A DNA stretch of 14,037 bases from Bacillota bacterium (lineage in GTDB: Bacteria > Bacillota > Clostridia > Oscillospirales > Ruminococcaceae), in assembly GCA_023395435.1 (NCBI GenBank), contig JAEWZG010000119.1:1-14037 (forward strand). Reading direction: 5' to 3'. The notes under the pieces are model-generated. The model did not search any database. It saw only the letters and a list, made by a program, of their open reading frames with translations, and was not told the origin of the DNA. Each line of letters begins with the position of its first letter. Position 1 is the stretch's first letter. Below are positions 6,698 through 13,293 of the stretch, piece after piece. The position numbers and the translations under genes are program-made.

Positions 6698-7873
6698 CTA
6701 TTTTAATATTTCATTAGCAAAAGATTGACCTGCTATATCAGAATTTACACCGAGAAGGTCACATCCTGTCTTCCCAATGTCAGAAAAACACATTCTTGTG
6801 CCAAGATTGACATTAGTCTTTATCTTCTGACCTGCAACAAGCAAGGGTGTATATTCTCGTGAATGGTCTGTACTTGGGGTTGACGGGTCGCACCCGTGGT
6901 CGGCTGTTATCATAAGCACATCATTTTCGCTAAGCTTTCCGAGCAAATCCGAAAGCTCATTATCAAAAGTATTGAGTGCCTCAGTATAACCAGCAGCATT
7001 ATTCCTGTGGCCGTACACCATGTCAAAATCAACAAGATTTATAAAGCATACTCCCTTAAAATCCTTGTTAGCGTATTGCATTGTCTTTGCCATTCCGTCA
7101 GAATTATTTACTGTTCTTGTGTAATCATTTAATCCCTTGCCGGCAAAAATATCATATATTTTTCCTACACCGATTGTATCAAGTCCCGCTTTTTTAATTT
7201 CATCAAGAAAAGTATTCTTTGGTGGTTCAAGTGAAAAATCGTGACGATTTGAAGTCCTCTTATAATCTGGATATTCGCCCACAAAAGGTCTTGCGATAAC
7301 TCGCCCTACATTATGCTCACCAGTGAGCATTTCTCTTGCTATCTGGCAGTATTCATATAACTTTTCAACAGGCACCACGTCCTCATGAGCAGCAATCTGC
7401 CATACACTGTCAGCGGAAGTATAAACTATAAGGTCACCTGTCTTAACGTGCTCTCTGCCATAGTCAAGAAGGAGCTGTGTGCCTGAATATGGCTTGTTGC
7501 ACAGGATCTTCCTGCCCGTTTTATTTTCAAATTCATCAACAAGCTTTTTGGGGAAACCATTCGGATATGTCGGCAATGGCTTTTCAGAAATTATTCCGCC
7601 AATTTCCCAGTGCCCTATTGTTGTATCTTTGCCTTTTGAGGCTTCTAACATTCGGCCATAAGCACCCTTTGGCTCATTGCATTTATCACCAAAATCAATA
7701 CCATCTATATTAAAAATACCAAGGCTCTGCATATTTGGGATATTCAATTTCCCTGTATTATAGCAGGCTTTGAGTGTATTGCTTCCCTTATCACCGTATT
7801 TATCCGCATCAGGGAGCTCACCTATTCCAACGCTGTCAAGAACAATTAAAAATACTCTTTCTATGTTATTCAT
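6698..7873 (-). CDS. deoB: Phosphopentomutase
   Basis: This 391-residue manganese enzyme of the alkaline-phosphatase superfamily moves phosphate between C1 and C5 of ribose or deoxyribose, linking the phosphorylases to DeoC and the pentose phosphate pathway. The residues known from Bacillus cereus DeoB are visible: Asp13 (VLDSVGIG), catalytic Thr85 (KDTTIGHWE), Asp155 (TSADSVWQ), Asp284 and His289 (VDFDMVYGHR), Asp325-His326 (TADHGCD) and His337 (TDHSREY). I chose ATG at 7873, which has GAGGAG 7 bases upstream; an in-frame GTG at 7909 would overlap deoC and has no better site. It follows deoC by 16 bases. Confidence 0.96.
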   Translation of the reverse strand: MNNIERVFLIVLDSVGIGELPDADKYGDKGSNTLKACYNTGKLNIPNMQSLGIFNIDGIDFGDKCNEPKGAYGRMLEASKGKDTTIGHWEIGGIISEKPLPTYPNGFPKKLVDEFENKTGRKILCNKPYSGTQLLLDYGREHVKTGDLIVYTSADSVWQIAAHEDVVPVEKLYEYCQIAREMLTGEHNVGRVIARPFVGEYPDYKRTSNRHDFSLEPPKNTFLDEIKKAGLDTIGVGKIYDIFAGKGLNDYTRTVNNSDGMAKTMQYANKDFKGVCFINLVDFDMVYGHRNNAAGYTEALNTFDNELSDLLGKLSENDVLMITADHGCDPSTPSTDHSREYTPLLVAGQKIKTNVNLGTRMCFSDIGKTGCDLLGVNSDIAGQSFANEILK

Positions 7874-7889
7874 TCTATCGCTCCTCAAA

Positions 7890-8555
7890 TCAATATCCTT
7901 GTGAAACACCTGATGTTAGAATTGTAATGGCTGAACTTGTTCCTATCCTATCACAGCCAGCATTAATAAACATTTCAAGGTCTTCCTTTGTCTTGACTCC
8001 ACCCGCAGCCTTTATCTTTACATTTTTTCCGATATGCTTTTTGAAAAGCTCAATATCATCTATATTTGCTCCTGATGAGCCAAAACCTGTTGAGGTTTTT
8101 ATATAATCAGCGTTGCCATTTGTGACACATTCGCAGAGCTTTATTTTTTCGTCTTCAGTGAGATAACAGGTTTCTATAATAACCTTCAGAATTTTAACAC
8201 CTATAGCGTTTTTTAGCTGTTTTATTTCGTCTGTTACAGCGTCAAAATTTCCATTTTTGACGGTGCCAAGGTTGACTACCATATCAATTTCATTTGCCCC
8301 ATCTTCAATAGCCTTTTTTGCCTCAAAAACTTTTGTTTCTGTTGTATTATACCCTAAAGGGAATCCGATAACTGAACAGATATTTATACTATCACCGTAA
8401 GTCTTTTTTATTCTCTTAATATATGACGGTGGAACGCAAACAGAAGCTGTGTTGTATTCTATTGCCTCATCGCAAAGCTTTTTAATGTCTTCCCAGCTTG
8501 ATACTGCTTTTAATACCGTGTGGTCTATCCTTTTGAAAATCTCTTTGTTATCCAT
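7890..8555 (-). CDS. deoC: Deoxyribose-phosphate aldolase
   Basis: A 221-residue class I aldolase that cleaves 2-deoxyribose-5-phosphate to glyceraldehyde-3-phosphate and acetaldehyde, the exit of deoxynucleoside catabolism. The catalytic set is visible: Asp91 in EIDMVVNLG, Schiff-base Lys153 in ADYIKTSTGF, and Lys182 in IKAAGGVKT. The protein ends in Gly-Tyr, and a C-terminal Tyr contributes to proton transfer in E. coli DeoC. Length matches the short bacterial form. AAAGGAG stands 7 bases before the ATG. The gene lies 11 bases after the small RDTC gene and 16 bases before deoB. Confidence 0.96.
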   Translation of the reverse strand: MDNKEIFKRIDHTVLKAVSSWEDIKKLCDEAIEYNTASVCVPPSYIKRIKKTYGDSINICSVIGFPLGYNTTETKVFEAKKAIEDGANEIDMVVNLGTVKNGNFDAVTDEIKQLKNAIGVKILKVIIETCYLTEDEKIKLCECVTNGNADYIKTSTGFGSSGANIDDIELFKKHIGKNVKIKAAGGVKTKEDLEMFINAGCDRIGTSSAITILTSGVSQGY

Positions 8556-8566
8556 TTTATTCTCCT

Positions 8567-8794
8567 TTATTCAACCCAAAAGTTTATTCTATCATCACAG
8601 AATACTAGCTTAAAGTTTTCCTTCTTAAAATAATCTTTAATAATGTCATAGGCTTTTGGGGAAATTTCATCTATGGCAATCTTTTCAAGCCACAGTGACT
8701 GCTTTCCACAAGTATCACGCAGATGAACCTTTACGTTTTCTTTGCTTAAAAGCTTATTTAGGTCAATAATCACATTAATTGATACTACCATCAT
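8567..8794 (-). CDS. Small RDTC-motif protein of unknown function
   Basis: A 75-residue soluble protein. I chose the ATG at 8794 because GGAGG (8804-8800) lies close before it; an in-frame ATG 63 bases upstream has no such site. The chain starts with a beta-like hydrophobic stretch and NKLL, then HLRDTCGKQSLW (about 23-34), and ends DRINFWVE. From memory it resembles small clostridial proteins carrying an RDAC motif with a similar tail, whose function I do not know. The Arg-Asp-x-Cys and trailing Trp residues suggest a conserved surface or ligand site. It sits 11 bases before deoC, probably in the same transcript, but an 83-base gap before it could hold its own weak promoter (TTGCCA, complement of 8852-8857, with GATAAA, complement of 8829-8834). 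A role in nucleoside catabolism is not established. Confidence 0.75.
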   Translation of the reverse strand: MMVVSINVIIDLNKLLSKENVKVHLRDTCGKQSLWLEKIAIDEISPKAYDIIKDYFKKENFKLVFCDDRINFWVE

Positions 8795-8877
8795 AAAACC
8801 TCCGTCAATCATTAATATTCCGTATCTTTTTATCAATCTTTTCACGCTGTGTGGCAATAAACATACTACTATCGCTT

Positions 8878-9546
8878 TTATTTTAAAAGATTTCTGACTT
8901 CCTTATACTCAGGCATATAGTATGCAACCATATTCCAAAATTCTTTTGAGTGGTTCATATATTTCAAGTGGCAGATTTCATGCAAAACAACATAGTAAAG
9001 TGCAGCCGATGGATAATCAACAAGTTTATTGCTGATGGAAATATTTCCTTCTGAACTGCATCTTCCCCAGCTTCTATTCAGCTTTTTTGCGGTAACCTTC
9101 TTAGGCATTAAGCCAGTAATTTTATAAAAATACTCAAAGTATTCATCTAGCTTTTGCTGAAAAATCTTTTTTAAAAACTTTTCAATAATTGTTTTAACCT
9201 CGCCACGTGATAAATATACCACAAGCTTGTTTCCTATAATTTCAGCATTATTATTCTTTGCCTTATTTATAATTTCAATTGTATAAGCTTGTCCAAAAAT
9301 ATTAATTTCAGAGTTGTCATCGAATGCAATCTCGGTTTTTAAAATGCTATGCTTTATAAGCTTTGAAAGTATCCATTCCTGCTTTTCGAGAATTATTTTC
9401 TCTGCATTTTTTAAAGATAGACATGACGGAATTCTCACTAAAAGCTCACCCTGAGAAATACAAAGATATGTATTTTTACGCTTTCCTCGGTCGAGAATGT
9501 ATTCAATATTCTCGCCGAGCAAGCTTATCGCCCTCTTTTCCTTCAC
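8878..9546 (-). CDS. YgjP-like M48-family zinc metallopeptidase (DUF45)
   Basis: A 222-residue soluble protein of the YgjP/DUF45 type. The zinc-protease motif is HEICH (189-193) followed by KYMNHSKEFW, in which His199 is the probable third ligand. Upstream is the family signature LNRSWGRCSSEGNISIS (157-173). The N-terminal part carries a beta-rich region with VRIPSCLSLKNAE. E. coli YgjP-like proteins are SprT-related, but physiological substrates are poorly known. Translation starts at GTG (9546-9544), with AAAGGAAG just upstream. It follows the HD-domain gene by 14 bases and precedes the RDTC gene by 83 bases, so it is likely co-transcribed with the former. Confidence 0.88.
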   Translation of the reverse strand: MKEKRAISLLGENIEYILDRGKRKNTYLCISQGELLVRIPSCLSLKNAEKIILEKQEWILSKLIKHSILKTEIAFDDNSEINIFGQAYTIEIINKAKNNNAEIIGNKLVVYLSRGEVKTIIEKFLKKIFQQKLDEYFEYFYKITGLMPKKVTAKKLNRSWGRCSSEGNISISNKLVDYPSAALYYVVLHEICHLKYMNHSKEFWNMVAYYMPEYKEVRNLLK

Positions 9547-9560
9547 AAATATACTTCCTT

Positions 9561-10118
9561 TTATTGATTAGTTAATGCTTTAAAAATCTCAAGATACTCT
9601 CTTTCAACATCTATAAAATTCCTACAAGCAAAATCATACTCGCCAACAATTTCAATATCATAATTAAAAATCTTCATATCAGCAAGATTAATGAATTCAT
9701 GCTGGAGCATTACATTATCAATCTCATCGATTTTTTCTTTCTCATCGTCAGTCAGATTCTCAATACCAAAGGTTTTATATATTGCGTTCTGCAAGATGTT
9801 TTCAATTTCAAGATACTTATTTAAGTTTTGCTTTACAGGTCTTATAATATCAGAAATATAGCTTTCACTAGCATCGTGAAGAAGTAAGGCAAGCTGAATC
9901 TTTTTAGAATAACCTCTCACTTTTGCTTCTTTTGAACAGTTAATGCAATGCTGACCTACAGAAAAGAAGTTTTTGATATGTCCGTTTGCTCTGCACATAT
10001 ATGAGAGTGCGTGTGCGATATCCTCAATTAAAATATCTTCAGGTTGTGGCTCAAGAGGTGACATCTGAACTTTTGTATAAGTAACAATATAATCCTTCTT
10101 TAAAACTAAATCGTCCAT
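9561..10118 (-). CDS. HD-domain phosphohydrolase (YfbR-like)
   Basis: A 185-residue soluble metal-dependent hydrolase. HD ligands can be placed at His57 (SVGQH), His81-Asp82 (LLLHDASESY) and Asp134 (DEIDNVML). The segment HALSYMCRANGHIKNFFSVGQH followed by LLHDASESYISDIIRPVK (split 36-57 and 79-96) recalls YfbR-type 5'-nucleotidases and phage-borne HD hydrolases acting on nucleotides. In this setting a nucleoside monophosphatase that feeds deoC-deoB-cdd is attractive but unproven; a (p)ppGpp- or cyclic-nucleotide-type substrate cannot be excluded. AAGGAG precedes the ATG. It is the first gene of the unit, behind a TATAAT box at 10154-10159. Confidence 0.82.
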   Translation of the reverse strand: MDDLVLKKDYIVTYTKVQMSPLEPQPEDILIEDIAHALSYMCRANGHIKNFFSVGQHCINCSKEAKVRGYSKKIQLALLLHDASESYISDIIRPVKQNLNKYLEIENILQNAIYKTFGIENLTDDEKEKIDEIDNVMLQHEFINLADMKIFNYDIEIVGEYDFACRNFIDVEREYLEIFKALTNQ

Positions 10119-10153
10119 AATATTCTCCTTAAAATAATCTTTTGTTATTTATT

Positions 10154-10159
10154 ATTATA
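10154..10159 (-). promoter_or_regulatory. -10 box for the HD-ygjP-deoC-deoB-cdd unit
   Basis: A consensus TATAAT on the minus strand lies 35 bases before the HD-hydrolase start codon. The -35 region is poor at 17 bases (TGGCAT); a TTGTGG lies at 20 bases. The 128-base gap upstream begins with the ydbC terminator, so a promoter is needed here. The exact start is uncertain. Confidence 0.5.
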
Positions 10160-10212
10160 CTGCAAAAATTTCATATATGCCACAAATAAATAAAAAAAGA
10201 CAATCCGTAAAA

Positions 10213-10242
10213 CAAAAATGCCCCCACCTTATGTGAGGGCAT
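10213..10242 (-). terminator. Intrinsic terminator after ydbC
   Basis: ATGCCCCCAC (10218-10227) and GTGAGGGCAT (10233-10242) form a 10-base-pair stem with one C-A/G-T position and a 5-base loop. On the minus strand it continues into TTTTTGTTTT. It begins 4 bases after the ydbC stop codon. Confidence 0.9.
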
Positions 10243-10246
10243 GATT

Positions 10247-10498
10247 TTATACCATTTTACTTTCGTCAATGTCGTCTTCGTCATCAACACCATTAAGCAG
10301 ATTTTTCAAAGAGGTAATGTCCTCTTCTGTCAGAGTAATCCCTTTTCCCATTCTTGAGTGGTCAGGTGACCATTCTCTCAAATCATACTTAGGTTCTCTG
10401 TCATTCCAGCTTACCATGTTAAGCTCTTTTGTCCAACCTTTTGCATTCTCAGACAAAACACCGATTGATTTTGTTATTTCGTATTTCAATTCTGCCAA
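10247..10498 (-). CDS. YdbC-family PC4-like single-stranded DNA-binding protein
   Basis: An 83-residue protein like Lactococcus YdbC, a bacterial relative of the eukaryotic coactivator PC4 that binds single-stranded DNA as a dimer. The visible core is YEITKSIGVLSENAKGWTKE (split 6-24), then LNMVSWNDREPKYDLREWSPDHSRMGKGITLTEED (split 27-60), with the conserved Trp residues and KYDLR strand. The C-terminus is strongly acidic (DDEDDIDES, about 72-80). The start is a TTG (10498-10496), chosen because GGGGGAAG lies 5 to 12 bases before it and because an upstream start would run into the membrane-protein gene. It follows that gene by 17 bases and ends at a terminator. The role in the cell is unclear for the family. 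Confidence 0.85.
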   Translation of the reverse strand: MAELKYEITKSIGVLSENAKGWTKELNMVSWNDREPKYDLREWSPDHSRMGKGITLTEEDITSLKNLLNGVDDEDDIDESKMV

Positions 10499-10515
10499 GT
10501 TACTTCCCCCTGTTT

Positions 10516-10746
10516 TTAGTGTCTGCAAATAGTTACAGCAAAATATAGTAAAGCAATCAGTAACAGCGGTATCATAATAAATTTCAATAAGAAACCTACC
10601 ACGCCCGCTAATAAAAAGCCAACAAGGAGAATAGCTAAAAGACTCACAGACCTTGATTGACAAATTTGAAGATTGTACTCTTTCACAATATTATACACTA
10701 AAAAAGTGCACACTGCAACCAATACGAGGTATAATAATGTACCCAT
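10516..10746 (-). CDS. Small three-helix membrane protein, hypothetical
   Basis: A 76-residue hydrophobic protein that I do not recognise. Membrane segments run at about 3-19, 33-52 and 53-71, separated by a short polar loop (KEYNLQICQSRS, 22-33) holding most charges. It has two or three cysteines, including one three residues from the end. The ribosome site is only moderate (AAAGG, 11 bases before the ATG), but a perfect promoter lies directly upstream at 10776-10804. It is co-transcribed with ydbC. It may be a real gene mainly by virtue of that promoter, the coding bias and its tight spacing to ydbC. Confidence 0.72.
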   Translation of the reverse strand: MGTLLYLVLVAVCTFLVYNIVKEYNLQICQSRSVSLLAILLVGFLLAGVVGFLLKFIMIPLLLIALLYFAVTICRH

Positions 10747-10775
10747 ATTATAGCTGACCTTTCTGATGTTTCTTC

Positions 10776-10804
10776 ATTATATTCAAGAAAATCAGGAATG
10801 TCAA
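10776..10804 (-). promoter_or_regulatory. Perfect consensus sigma-A promoter for the membrane protein-ydbC unit
   Basis: On the minus strand TTGACA (complement of 10799-10804), exactly 17 bases, and TATAAT (complement of 10776-10781) match the vegetative consensus at all 12 positions with ideal spacing. Transcription would start near 10769, about 23 bases before the membrane-protein ATG. It lies just past the deoD stop at 10812. Confidence 0.93.
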
Positions 10805-10811
10805 TGCTTTT

Positions 10812-11510
10812 TTAAATGTTAAGGGCAATCTCCATCATTTGTGTAAAGGTTTGCTCCCTTTCCTGTGAGGTTGTTGATTCACCTCTTAATGGACAGTCTG
10901 AGATTGTTGCAATTGCAAGTGCTTTTTTGCCGAGTCTTGCAGCATTCATATATAGTCCAGCAGCTTCCATTTCAACAGCAAGTACGCCCATTTTAGCCCA
11001 CTTTTTCAATACGTCAACATCATCGTCATAGAATGTATCACTTGAAAGAATATTTCCCACCCAATATTTTGCTCCGATTGCCTTTGCCTGTGCGACAGCC
11101 TTTTCGACAAGCTCATATGAAGCAATAGAACAATATGTTCCAGGGAGATTATATTGCTCAGCATAATTTGAGTTTGTACAGGCTCCTATGCCAATGACAA
11201 TATCTCTTAAATTAACCTTATCTGCAATAGCACCTGCAGAGCCAATTCTGATAATATTATCAACCTCATATTCACTAAACAGCTCAAAAGAATAAATTCC
11301 TATTGAAGGAATGCCCATTCCGCTGCCCTGTACTGAAATTTCTTTACCCTTATATGTTCCAGTATATCCAAACATATTTCTCACTGTATTATAGCACTTT
11401 ACGTTTTCCAAAAAAATCTCCGCAATATATTTTGCACGGAGTGGATCACCCGGCATGAGAACTGTTTTTGCAATTTCGCCCTTTTGAGCACAAATATGTG
11501 GTGTCGGCAT
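10812..11510 (-). CDS. deoD: Purine-nucleoside phosphorylase, DeoD type
   Basis: A 232-residue hexameric cytoplasmic enzyme that splits purine (deoxy)nucleosides with phosphate to the free base and (deoxy)ribose-1-phosphate. Residues known from E. coli DeoD appear shifted by one: His5, Gly21 and Arg25 (MPGDPLR), Arg44, Arg88-Ser91 (RIGSAG), Glu180-Met-Glu182 and catalytic Asp205 (ISDCP) with Arg218. The Asp identifies the broad, 6-oxo/6-amino purine class. AAAGGATG precedes the ATG. It follows the flippase gene by 20 bases, so they likely share a transcript, and no clear terminator separates it from the next promoter. It completes the salvage set, since udp covers pyrimidines. Confidence 0.95.
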   Translation of the reverse strand: MPTPHICAQKGEIAKTVLMPGDPLRAKYIAEIFLENVKCYNTVRNMFGYTGTYKGKEISVQGSGMGIPSIGIYSFELFSEYEVDNIIRIGSAGAIADKVNLRDIVIGIGACTNSNYAEQYNLPGTYCSIASYELVEKAVAQAKAIGAKYWVGNILSSDTFYDDDVDVLKKWAKMGVLAVEMEAAGLYMNAARLGKKALAIATISDCPLRGESTTSQEREQTFTQMMEIALNI

Positions 11511-11530
11511 ATAAATAACATCCTTTCAAA

Positions 11531-12970
11531 TTACTTTAAAAAAGGTATTCTTCTTTTAATCTTTTCAGGCATGACAGCCTTAACACTTTTTAGTATTACC
11601 GAAAAGTTGATTATTACTATTGTAGCAAAACATAATATCAATGGGATAAACATAAACTTTTCCATTAAAAGAATTGCAGCCGTCATTGTTCCAAGTAACA
11701 TCATATTTAGAATCATCATTAAAAAGTCAACCTTAATATGAAGGAATTTCTTAATATTAATTATTCTGAGCATAAATACAAGGAAATAGCTTGCAAATGT
11801 TGCAATGGATGCACCATTTATTCCTACGACCGGAATAAGTATAAGGTTTAAAATAATATTAAGCAATGCTCCAAAAAGCAAGGTGTAGAATGAATTCTTT
11901 GATTTCTTTGTTGCTGCATATATACTTCCAAGAAAGGACGTAAAACAGGTAAAAACTGCAGCGAGTACAAGAAGTGGAATATATCTGTAAGCTATAAAAT
12001 ATTTATTATCAAGGAGTATTTTTACTAGTGGCATAATACAAAGTAATATTCCCCCGGCAACAATATAAACTACTGATTGATTTGAATTGAAAACATTTGA
12101 ATAGAATCTTCCTTTTTTGCTCGAATCATATTCTGTGATTGCCGATAGATTCCATGCTTGATTGAACATTGAATATATAGCCGTAATTATTGTCGGGATT
12201 TTATATGCAGCTGCATATAATCCGTTTGCGCTGTCACCGATAAATGTCTGGACGAGAAATCTATCAGAAACATTTGTAATCCACCACATTATCATTGCTG
12301 GCATAAGCGGTACTGAGAACTTCAGCATCTGTCGCATTACCGATCTCTTTAGTGATTCAAAAGAAAAATACTTATAAAGTTCTGCGATAACAAATAGAAA
12401 TAATATGGATATCAAGTCGGAAAGCATTATTGCAAGCAGATATCCAATAAGACCAATTTTAAAAACTACAAGAAAAAGTATATTTAATGTCAACATTAAA
12501 AATGTTGTGAGAATTCCATTAAAAGCATAAAGCTTTAAAAGCTGCTTTGCTCTAACAAATTCGGAAAAGTGCAGCTTTATGCTGGCTATAAAAACATATA
12601 GATATAATAATATACCATAGCCTTTTACAAACCTTACCATTGAGATTAATGGCATAAATGGCAGCAACACAAGCATACCAAAAATTATTACAACTAACCC
12701 AGTTGTAAAAACAGTCTTTTTATTATATCTTTTATCAAGTCCAAAGCGTATGACACTTTCAGTTATTGCAACTGAAATAATCGGGATAAGAAGATTTGCG
12801 CATTGCATAAGTAAATCAGCAACACCGAAATCCTTCGGCACAAGTGCATGTGTATATAACGGCACAAGCAAGAATACAAGAATTTTTGAGCTGAAGGTAC
12901 CTATCGCAAATATAAGCGTATTCAAAAACAGCTTTTTATAACTGTCTTTTTTTTGTGTTGCTTCTTTCAT
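11531..12970 (-). CDS. Polysaccharide/oligosaccharide flippase (MOP superfamily, Wzx-like)
   Basis: A 479-residue polytopic membrane protein with about 12-14 hydrophobic segments over its whole length. The N-terminus (KLFLNTLIFAIGTFSSKILVF, split, then LVPLYTHALVPKDFGVADLL) is characteristic of lipid-linked oligosaccharide flippases of the PST/Wzx type. The middle has IMWWITNVSDRFLVQ and a second repeat-like half after residue 300. It would move an undecaprenyl-linked glycan across the membrane. I chose the second ATG (12970): AAAGG (12983-12979) is 8 bases before it and only 2 bases before the ATG at 12976. No glycosyltransferases lie nearby, so its glycan is unknown. It precedes deoD by 20 bases. 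Confidence 0.88.
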   Translation of the reverse strand: MKEATQKKDSYKKLFLNTLIFAIGTFSSKILVFLLVPLYTHALVPKDFGVADLLMQCANLLIPIISVAITESVIRFGLDKRYNKKTVFTTGLVVIIFGMLVLLPFMPLISMVRFVKGYGILLYLYVFIASIKLHFSEFVRAKQLLKLYAFNGILTTFLMLTLNILFLVVFKIGLIGYLLAIMLSDLISILFLFVIAELYKYFSFESLKRSVMRQMLKFSVPLMPAMIMWWITNVSDRFLVQTFIGDSANGLYAAAYKIPTIITAIYSMFNQAWNLSAITEYDSSKKGRFYSNVFNSNQSVVYIVAGGILLCIMPLVKILLDNKYFIAYRYIPLLVLAAVFTCFTSFLGSIYAATKKSKNSFYTLLFGALLNIILNLILIPVVGINGASIATFASYFLVFMLRIINIKKFLHIKVDFLMMILNMMLLGTMTAAILLMEKFMFIPLILCFATIVIINFSVILKSVKAVMPEKIKRRIPFLK

Positions 12971-13073
12971 TGTCATATCCTTTATATATTTTTAAAATTA
13001 CTTTTATAGTATATCATAAATTTACTCAAAAGAAAAATATTTTCTCAAATATCTTTTATTAATAACTTTTTTA

Positions 13074-13082
13074 TGCTATACT
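13074..13082 (+). promoter_or_regulatory. Extended -10 promoter for the 41-residue peptide gene
   Basis: TGCTATACT is an extended -10 element (TGn plus TATACT). A loose -35, TTTATT at 13055-13060, stands 16 bases before the hexamer. The start codon is 31 bases downstream of the box. It lies in the 143-base divergent gap with the flippase gene. Confidence 0.65.
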
Positions 13083-13113
13083 GTTAACAACTTAAAAAAA
13101 CTGGAGGTATAAT

Positions 13114-13239
13114 ATGAAAAGTATGTTAAAGGCTCTGATATTTGTTGGAATTGTTTTGGGCGCATTATTTTCAATAAAGCTCTGTTTAGAAATATGGTCA
13201 ACAAAAATGAAAAAGTACTTTGTAGTAGATAAATATTAA
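13114..13239 (+). CDS. 41-residue single-pass membrane peptide, hypothetical
   Basis: An open frame of 41 codons begins with ATG at 13114 behind a strong GGAGG (13103-13107) at 6-base spacing and an extended -10 promoter. It ends in TAA at 13237-13239, followed by a strong terminator. The peptide has a short basic start (MKSMLK), one hydrophobic helix (about 7-25, ALIFVGIVLGALFSIKLCL) and a charged tail with KMKKYFVV and DKY. This predicts a single-pass protein with a basic, probably cytoplasmic, tail. The complete set of expression signals makes it a convincing small gene. I do not recognise a family. It stands alone, divergent from the flippase and convergent with the HEPN gene. Confidence 0.8.
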   Translation: MKSMLKALIFVGIVLGALFSIKLCLEIWSTKMKKYFVVDKY

Positions 13240-13261
13240 TAGATTTATTAATAAAAACACA

Positions 13262-13288
13262 AAGCCTTGCTGATAAACAGCAAGGCTT
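13262..13288 (+). terminator. Bidirectional intrinsic terminator between the small peptide and HEPN genes
   Basis: AAGCCTTGCTG (13262-13272) and CAGCAAGGCTT (13278-13288) make a perfect 11-base-pair stem with a 5-base loop ATAAA, followed by ATTTATTAG. It lies between convergent genes ending at 13239 and 13294 and shares the stem core AGCCTTGC with the terminator at 563-595. Confidence 0.88.
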
Positions 13289-13293
13289 ATTTA

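Noticed and set aside
7477..7713. Two overlapping plus-strand frames antisense to deoB
   Set aside because: Both lie wholly inside the well-supported deoB gene; their content is explained as its complement.
7874..7909. Upstream GTG start for deoB
   Set aside because: It would overlap deoC and add 12 residues not seen in the family; ATG at 7873 has a good GAGGAG site and numbering that matches Bacillus DeoB.
10499..10663. N-terminal extension of the YdbC-like protein
   Set aside because: It reads antifamily sequence out of frame with the membrane-protein gene; the TTG at 10498 with GGGGGAAG gives the normal family length.
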